Assembly: GCA_022709385.1 (NCBI GenBank)
Contig: JAKLIX010000002.1
Coordinates: 1-44,534, forward strand
Direction of reading: 5' to 3'
Source of the DNA: Bacteroidota bacterium
Lineage (GTDB): Bacteria; Bacteroidota; Bacteroidia; Bacteroidales; CAIXZF01
Length of the DNA: 44,534 nucleotides
Shown here in pieces: positions 39,378 through 44,534 of this stretch. The position numbers were made by a program, and so were the translations under genes. The notes under the pieces were generated by a model, which worked only from the letters and a program-made list of their open reading frames with translations, ran no database searches and was not told the origin of the DNA. Positions within the stretch are counted from its first letter, which is position 1, and each line of letters starts with the position of its first letter.

Positions 39378-39515
39378 AGATCTGGAAACAAAGTCATTCT
39401 TTCAAAAAAATCCGACCCCGATGCTGACACCTCCGCCCTGGAGCATAAAATCAACCGGCTGGCATATGAGCGTTATGACCTGACGGAGGAGGAGATAGCA
39501 ATCATTGAGAATGTA
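39378..39515 (+). pseudogene. C-terminal fragment of an N6-adenine DNA methyltransferase / type IIG restriction enzyme
   Basis: In frame after a TAA at 39375 the sequence reads ...SKKSDPDADTSALEHKINRL, AYERYDLTEEEIAIIENV. This is the typical C-terminal tail of Eco57I-like and class I DNA methyltransferases (ID-x-LVY-x-LYGLTEEEI-x-IVE). Nothing upstream in this frame remains, and the frame runs directly into repeat copy C without a stop. It is a relic of a lost restriction-modification gene. Confidence 0.6.
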
Positions 39516-39619
39516 TACCGACACGGAATGAGTTTGCGAAAAAATTGCGATCAAGGGGTGTACGGCATTACTCATACTAAACAGCTTTGCATTCGCAAAC
39601 CTGTCAAGTATGAGTATAA
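39514..39619 (+). repeat. Dispersed hairpin repeat, copy C (best preserved)
   Basis: About 106 bp starting TATACCGACACGGAATGAGT. The right half is a near-perfect hairpin: TACTCATACT/AGTATGAGTA (10 bp), ACAG/CTGT (4 bp), TTTGC/GCAAA (5 bp), 4-nt loop. It abuts the R-M fragment at its left end. Confidence 0.85.
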
Positions 39620-39700
39620 ATCACTCAAAATGAGTTATAACGACATTGCAAACGCTAATATCTTCGCAAACCCAATGAGTCCGGAGATCTGTTTTTTCCC

Positions 39701-39708
39701 TATCTTTG
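39701..39708 (+). promoter_or_regulatory. -7 element for the small membrane protein gene
   Basis: TATCTTTG matches TAnnTTTG and lies 16 bp before ATG 39725, implying a very short leader. No clear -33 TTG. Confidence 0.4.
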
Positions 39709-39724
39709 TCAAATCCACCCGCCA

Positions 39725-40105
39725 ATGAAACCTGTCCTGATCGCCGGCATCAGCATCGTAAACCTGGCGCTGATCTTTTATTCCATCGCCATCCTGACCC
39801 AGCTCAGGAAAAAGATTCTTTACACCCGGGTACTGGTTTTTCTAACCCTCGGGCTGGTGTTTGACATCACGGCCACCATCTGTATGATCCTGGGCTCTGA
39901 TGAAGGGCCCGTCACCCTTCACGGCATGATCGGCTACAGTTCACTGCTCGGGATGATGACTGATGCCCTGTTCTCTTTCCGGAAAGTCAGCAGGAACGGT
40001 TTGGGAACGCCGGTTGACAAACGTTTCAACCGCTGGAGCTTGACAGCCTGGCTTTACTGGATCGCGGCTTACATCACCGGTGCGCTGATTATCATGATGC
40101 GGTAA
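39725..40105 (+). CDS. Small four-helix integral membrane protein (HsmA/TIGR03987-like)
   Basis: A 126-residue protein with four hydrophobic helices: PVLIAGISIVNLALIFYSIA, VLVFLTLGLVFDITATICMI, HGMIGYSSLLGMMTDALFSF and SLTAWLYWIAAYITGALIIM. Conserved-looking polar residues (D in FDITAT, H in LHGMIGY) occur in the helices. This layout matches the small membrane family called HsmA/TIGR03987 as I remember it; members have no defined reaction, but the His/Asp in membrane helices could bind haem or metal. Alone on its strand, convergent with the response regulator (17 nt between stops). Confidence 0.6.
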   Translation: MKPVLIAGISIVNLALIFYSIAILTQLRKKILYTRVLVFLTLGLVFDITATICMILGSDEGPVTLHGMIGYSSLLGMMTDALFSFRKVSRNGLGTPVDKRFNRWSLTAWLYWIAAYITGALIIMMR

Positions 40106-40121
40106 GCATCGACATTCCGTC

Positions 40122-40790
40122 CTATTCATCCGGTTTGATGATCCCTTGCCGGATGGCATACTTGCTCAATCCCACAACCGTTTTTGCATTGGTTTTAGAC
40201 AGGATGTTCTTGCGATGCGTTTCCACGGTGCGTTCACTGATAAAAAGCTTTTCTGCAATCTGCCGGGTTGAGTATTCACGGGCGATCAGAGAAAGAATCT
40301 CTACCTCTCTTTTGGTGAGTTTCGCCCTCCCCTGGCCGTCGGGGAACTTCTCATCTTCCGGGTGGTCTCCCTCCAGCCTGCTAAACATCACATCCTGGAT
40401 TTCCTGTCCGAAGTATTTGTGCCCCTGACCCACCATTTGTATGGCACGTGTAAGTTCCTGCAGGTTGGCGGATTTCAGTACATAACCAGACGCTCCTGAT
40501 TTTACAAGCATCCCGACATATTTAAAATCATCATACATCGTCAGGATCAGGATCCGGGCTTCAGGTTTGATTTCCCTGAGTCTCCGGGTAAGTTCGATGC
40601 CTGAAATACCCGGCATATTGATGTCGATCAGGTAAACATCTGCTTCGATTTTATCTTCCTTTGCAAGAAATTCTGCTCCCGACAAGGCATATCCCGCCAC
40701 CTCAAACTCTGGTTCGTCGGACAGCAGGGAGACGACACCTTCCACGAATAACTTATGGTCATCGACAACAAAGAGTTTCAGTTTTTCCAT
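40122..40790 (-). CDS. NarL/FixJ-type response regulator
   Basis: A 222-residue two-domain regulator. Receiver domain 1-120: acidic pocket D10-D11, phosphoacceptor D56 in DVYLIDINMPGISG, switch Thr in LILTMYDD, Lys in YVLKSANLQELTRAI. LuxR-type HTH about 155-215: LTKREVEILSLIAREYSTRQ, IAEKLFISERTVETHRKNIL. It overlaps the kinase gene by 13 nt (ATG 40790 within the kinase's end), so the two are translationally coupled cognates. Targets unknown. Confidence 0.95.
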   Translation of the reverse strand: MEKLKLFVVDDHKLFVEGVVSLLSDEPEFEVAGYALSGAEFLAKEDKIEADVYLIDINMPGISGIELTRRLREIKPEARILILTMYDDFKYVGMLVKSGASGYVLKSANLQELTRAIQMVGQGHKYFGQEIQDVMFSRLEGDHPEDEKFPDGQGRAKLTKREVEILSLIAREYSTRQIAEKLFISERTVETHRKNILSKTNAKTVVGLSKYAIRQGIIKPDE

Positions 40791-42769
40791 GATGCCTCGT
40801 TATTTGAACAGGGGATGACCAGGGTAACGATCGTTCCCCTGCCTTCCAGGCTGTCTATATACACTTTACCATTCAGAGCTTCCACCCTGCTTGTGACGCT
40901 CTTCAAACCCAAACCCTGGCTGGTATATGCAGATTCCTGGCTGAATCCTGTCCCGTTATCTTCCACCATCACGGTAATATCTTCATGGTTGCGGATGATC
41001 TGAAGGTTGATCTCGCTGCCGTGGGCGTGTACCAGGATGTTGTGAACCAATTCAAGAATACTTCTGTACACCGTGTGTTCAAGGTATCTGTCCAACCTGT
41101 TGTTGAGGCCGGAAAGATCAAGGCTGACCTTGTACTTTTCTGTTTCGTTCAGACGGGCTGCCAGGTCCCTGACGGCCTTATCAAGGCCGCTTTCCATCAG
41201 CACCAGCGGGGCCATATTATGAGAGATGTTTTTAATTTCCCTCAGGATTTCATTAATGGTTTCTATCGTATGATGCAGGATCGTCTCTTTTCTTCCGGGC
41301 GCCAGATTTTGTTTTTCCTTCAGTGCAGTGAGGTTCAGTTTTGCCAGTGAGAGCATGGGCCCCACCCCGTCGTGGAGTTCCGTTCCAAGACGCATCCTTT
41401 CCTGTATTTCAGCATCAATGGCGGTTTTCGCCCTGTCTTCCGCATGCCGTAAGCGGGCTTCGTTCATTCTGACCTTTTGCCTGTGCCTGATCCTGCCGAA
41501 CACCATGAGCAATGTTACCACCACCATCACAGATACCAGGCTGATGATGATGATGGCCGACTTCCGTTTTCCGAGCAGCAGCCGGTTTCGTTCCAGTTCA
41601 AGATGCTGCACTTGCTTTTCCTTGCTCAGGCGTGAGATCTCCAGGTTGTAAATCTGATGAATCTTCGACTGATCGCTCAGCCTCACTTTAATATCCCCGG
41701 CTTTTTTATAGTACTCCAGGCTGCTTTTGTAGTCCCTGATCTGGTAGTAAAGACTAGAAAGCATCTCCAGCGCTTCCTGAAGGTATTTGAAATCATTCAG
41801 GCTGTCAGCCAGGTACATGGTCCTTTCCGCAGCATGCTTCGCAGCATGAATATTACCCGTCGCAAGGTACATCTTCGACAGCCCGAGTTCAACCATACAT
41901 AGCAGGTTCCGGTTATTCAGCACCTCTGAGGAAGTCCTGCCCATCTCATAATACCTGATGGCCTCCGGATATTGTTTCATTTCCCTGAAAATGTCTGCTT
42001 TCAGTGTTTGCGCGAATGCCAGGTTATACTGGTTACGGTCTTTTTCAGATAAGGTACAGGCCTTGTCAACGTATATCATGGCCGAGTCCGTCAGGCCCGC
42101 TTTCAGGAATGCCATCCCCATGTGATTATGGACGGTGGCCAGTCCGTAATTATCCCCGACTTTAACGAATCCGGCGTAAGCCTGCCGGAAATGCCTCAGC
42201 GACTTCTCAGGATTATTCAGTTCGGAGTACAATACACCGATATTGCAATGGCTCCCGGCCACCTTGTCCGGATTACCCGCAAGTTCATAGCTGTGAATCG
42301 CCTCCAGCTGATTATCAAGGGCATCCACATAATTACGGATGAGAAAATTCAGTGCGCCCAGGTTGCTGTAGGTGTCCCCCTTCCTAAGAAGGTTATTGGT
42401 CTGTATCGATAAAGCCAGGGCCTGGTGATAATACTTTTGTGCCGTGATCAGATCCGATTGCAGGGCATAGGTAACCCCGATCAGGTTCAGCATCCTGATC
42501 TTCCAGTCATCCAAACCATGTTCACCCGCAAAAGCGAGTACCTCAAAGGCGATGTTCCTGGTGCGCCCAGGATCACGGTAAACCATGCCCTGCATTTCGG
42601 AAAAAACTGTATCCACAGGCCGGTTATTAAACAGCGGGGACAGATTTCCGGCGCCCCTCCGCTGTATCGGTCCCATACAAAAGATTTCCTGACTGCTGCT
42701 TAAAAGCAGACAGATCAGACCTATGACCAGGAGAAAGCAGTTTCTATGTTCCTTCCCGGATTGAATCAT
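40778..42769 (-). CDS. TPR-containing sensor histidine kinase, cognate to the adjacent regulator
   Basis: A 663-residue kinase. Signal peptide/anchor FLLVIGLICLLLSSSQEIFC, TPR units across about 60-370 (LITAQKYYHQALALSIQTNN, LRHFRQAYAGFVKVGDNYGL), a membrane helix (AIIIISLVSVMVVVTLLMVF, about 405-425), a HisKA_3 DHp with H-box GTELHDGVGPMLSLAKLNLT (about 463-482) and HATPase with N-box LELVHNILVHAHGS, G-box VEDNGTGFSQES and GLGLKSVTSRVEAL. Overlap with the regulator gene shows an operon. Same architecture as the orphan kinase at 12,073. CAAAATTA at 42811-42818 (TAATTTTG on the minus strand) is a possible -7 element. Confidence 0.92.
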   Translation of the reverse strand: MIQSGKEHRNCFLLVIGLICLLLSSSQEIFCMGPIQRRGAGNLSPLFNNRPVDTVFSEMQGMVYRDPGRTRNIAFEVLAFAGEHGLDDWKIRMLNLIGVTYALQSDLITAQKYYHQALALSIQTNNLLRKGDTYSNLGALNFLIRNYVDALDNQLEAIHSYELAGNPDKVAGSHCNIGVLYSELNNPEKSLRHFRQAYAGFVKVGDNYGLATVHNHMGMAFLKAGLTDSAMIYVDKACTLSEKDRNQYNLAFAQTLKADIFREMKQYPEAIRYYEMGRTSSEVLNNRNLLCMVELGLSKMYLATGNIHAAKHAAERTMYLADSLNDFKYLQEALEMLSSLYYQIRDYKSSLEYYKKAGDIKVRLSDQSKIHQIYNLEISRLSKEKQVQHLELERNRLLLGKRKSAIIIISLVSVMVVVTLLMVFGRIRHRQKVRMNEARLRHAEDRAKTAIDAEIQERMRLGTELHDGVGPMLSLAKLNLTALKEKQNLAPGRKETILHHTIETINEILREIKNISHNMAPLVLMESGLDKAVRDLAARLNETEKYKVSLDLSGLNNRLDRYLEHTVYRSILELVHNILVHAHGSEINLQIIRNHEDITVMVEDNGTGFSQESAYTSQGLGLKSVTSRVEALNGKVYIDSLEGRGTIVTLVIPCSNNEASWKN

Positions 42770-43057
42770 TTTTTCCCGTTGCTTTTTTGTTCCGTCTTCA
42801 TATCATGACACAAAATTATTCATTTATAACGGCTTAGTTCCTACGATTTATGGCTTTCCATACAAATTACCCAATACTACGGATATGGTTTACCGTATAA
42901 CCCGGAGGAGGGTTTATGATGACAGGGTGTAATTTTGTTGTGGTGAAAAAAAGATGCAGGCCAGCCAAACCGAAAGCGCACAGGAATGCGATGTGTTTTT
43001 CAATAATTTAAGGTGTCTGTAATTTCCTGAACCGGCATTAATATAAACCCACAAATA
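42770..43057. other. Divergent intergenic region
   Basis: About 290 bp between the divergent kinase and LVIVD genes. The only signal I can name is TAATTTTG on the minus strand (42818-42811). No gene, RNA or repeat is apparent. Confidence 0.4.
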
Positions 43058-44534
43058 ATGAAAGCTATGAAAATCAATCTTACAAAAAAACTGATGATCG
43101 CTTTATCTCTGACTCTGATGACTTCAGGAGCCGTCCTGGCTCAAAGCTGGGGCACCAACGACGACCACCTGATGCCCCTGTCGCACAACCTGGTGAACGG
43201 TATGTTTGTCACCGGCCCTTTTTCGCATGCGCAGACAGAGAATAATCTGCTTTATTATACAGATTATCAAGGTTTTAATATTTATGACGTGAGCAATCTG
43301 GCGGCACCTGTGAAAATCGGGGAATGTCCGGTACCGGGAAATGCCACCCATTTCTTTATTTCAGGTACTTATGCATATGTTTGCAACGGCTTTGGCATTG
43401 CTGTCATCGACATTTCAAATCCGGCTTCCCCGGATGTGGTCAATGTGGAGTTCCTGGGATTTAAACCCTACCAGGTGATCATTGACGGAAATCATGCCTA
43501 TGTGGCCGAATCGAATGGTGTCAGGATATACAGCATGCCCGATCCCGAGCACCTGAATGCGCTGTCAACTGTGAATATAACCCCTGGTAACATCCTTTTT
43601 GCCGGCATAGCCCTTTACAATCAAGCCCTGTTTTACGTGAACCAGTCCACGCTGAGTGTGATCAACATCAGCCTGCCCTCGACACCGGTACTGGCACAAA
43701 GCATTGCCCTTTCCAGCGGAGGGGCATGCTGGGGAAACATGGCAGTTCACGGCCAGTATCTGTACGTAGTTTCTACCCTGAAACTGAACATTTACGATAT
43801 CTTTAACCCACTCTCGCCCATCCAGATGTATGCCGCCCTTCCGACAAGCCACACCATCTTCGACATCGTGATCGAAAACAACAAAATGGTATTGAATCAC
43901 AGTTCAGGCTCCTGGACTGTGCTTGATATTTCATCGCCGGCCAACCCGGTTGTCCTCTACGCCAACACCACCACTTTTACCAATGGGCTGTATTCCCTGG
44001 GTTGCCTGAAAAATGACGTTCTTTATATCCTTGATAACGGGCAGCCGGGATACGCCGGGTATACACTCCATCTGACAGACCTGTCCAATGTTACTTCTCC
44101 CTCAGTGATCAGCGAAATTGAGTCCCTCCCGGGCAAAAGCAAATCGGTAGCCCTGCTGACCAAAGGCGAGTTCAATTATGCCCTGGTCGTCCAGGACAAC
44201 GACTGGGATACAGAATCGGCCACAAGCATGCTCCGTGTACTGAACGTAAACGACCCTGCCAATCCGTTGCTTGTTTCCACACTCGAACTGCCCAAAGGAG
44301 GCGTTTCCATCACCACCGACAATCAGAACCAGGTGATGGTGGGACTGGCCGAATACGCTTTTCCCTATTATGTCCATTCTGTGGCATTGGTGAACCTTGA
44401 CGATGTGAACAATCCATTCATCATGCAGATTACCTCCCTCGGTCAGAGCGTCACCAAGCTTATCAACAGCAATCTCTGTTATTTCAACGGGAAATGTTTT
44501 GCGATCACCGGATCGGGCTTGAAAGTCTTCGATG
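43058..44534 (+). CDS. Secreted LVIVD-repeat beta-propeller protein, partial
   Basis: Open from ATG 43058 to the window end (492 codons). Signal peptide KLMIALSLTLMTSGAVLAQS. LVIVD repeats are clear: DYQGFNIYDVSNLAAPVKIG, GTYAYVCNGFGIAVIDISNP, NHAYVAESNGVRIYSMPDPE, SGSWTVLDISSPANPVVLYA. The motif G-x-x-I-x-D-(V/I)-S-x-P-x-x-P repeats with period about 45, forming propeller blades. A T9SS tail would be expected beyond the window. It is divergent from the kinase operon, which could therefore be its regulator, by context only. Confidence 0.85.
   Translation, partial: MKAMKINLTKKLMIALSLTLMTSGAVLAQSWGTNDDHLMPLSHNLVNGMFVTGPFSHAQTENNLLYYTDYQGFNIYDVSNLAAPVKIGECPVPGNATHFFISGTYAYVCNGFGIAVIDISNPASPDVVNVEFLGFKPYQVIIDGNHAYVAESNGVRIYSMPDPEHLNALSTVNITPGNILFAGIALYNQALFYVNQSTLSVINISLPSTPVLAQSIALSSGGACWGNMAVHGQYLYVVSTLKLNIYDIFNPLSPIQMYAALPTSHTIFDIVIENNKMVLNHSSGSWTVLDISSPANPVVLYANTTTFTNGLYSLGCLKNDVLYILDNGQPGYAGYTLHLTDLSNVTSPSVISEIESLPGKSKSVALLTKGEFNYALVVQDNDWDTESATSMLRVLNVNDPANPLLVSTLELPKGGVSITTDNQNQVMVGLAEYAFPYYVHSVALVNLDDVNNPFIMQITSLGQSVTKLINSNLCYFNGKCFAITGSGLKVFD

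Noticed and set aside
1..44534. CRISPR array or cas genes
   Set aside because: No regularly spaced repeat-spacer pattern and no cas-like protein is visible; the only tandem repeat is the 11-bp iteron set.

Overview
The window reads as part of a Bacteroidota chromosome (a Bacteroidales-like lineage fits best, but I cannot go lower) carrying the early and replication end of a prophage or prophage-like element at its left. The phylum call rests on several type IX secretion (T9SS) C-terminal sorting domains, promoters of the TAnnTTTG type, TPR-containing hybrid-topology histidine kinases, DUF3857 transglutaminase-like proteins, FISUMP and LVIVD proteins, and weak Shine-Dalgarno sequences.

Region 1 (1 to about 12,050), prophage module. 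From a regulatory switch at 10,435-10,537 a tightly packed leftward (minus) block runs off the left edge: excisionase-like HTH protein, small proteins, a LuxR-type regulator, DUF3853-like HTH, a tRNA-Met(CAU) plus a tRNA-like RNA with a trailing structured element, a Sak4-like P-loop ATPase, a PD-(D/E)XK nuclease, a YopX-like protein, small zinc-ribbon proteins, a structured leader RNA, a DnaD-like replication initiator with internal iterons, a DnaB helicase, then two glycosyltransferase-type proteins, a DnaA-domain-IV-like protein and small hypotheticals. Many of these genes overlap by ATGA, which implies translational coupling. Rightward from the switch lie an XRE repressor, a membrane/zinc-ribbon protein and a small HTH protein, ending at a strong hairpin terminator (11,994-12,047). 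No integrase, terminase or capsid gene is in the window, so the structural genes and the left end must lie outside it.

Region 2 (12,073-23,344), chromosome: an orphan TPR histidine kinase (minus), a FISUMP-domain secreted protein, and a 2281-residue secreted protein with a duplicated beta-rich module, PKD-like, dockerin-like and cohesin-like segments and a T9SS signal, closed by a perfect 58-bp palindrome.

Region 3 (23,600-31,400): small secreted proteins (NTF2-like, DUF1028, Cache-like lipoprotein, T9SS proteins), a GT28-like glycosyltransferase, a YpfJ-type zinc metallopeptidase and a MORN_2 protein. Copies of a roughly 105-bp hairpin-forming dispersed repeat sit between these genes (25.0, 26.3, 30.2, 31.4 and again 39.5 kb).

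Region 4 (31,484-38,645): a three-gene minus operon encoding a TPR plus MORN_2 repeat protein of 1095 residues and two 650-residue DUF3857/transglutaminase-like proteins, of which one keeps the Cys-His-Asp triad and the other has lost Cys and His.

Region 5 (38,800-44,534): a type II toxin-antitoxin pair, a restriction-modification gene remnant abutting a repeat copy, a small membrane protein, a TPR histidine kinase/NarL-type response regulator pair, and the start of a secreted LVIVD-repeat protein cut by the window end.
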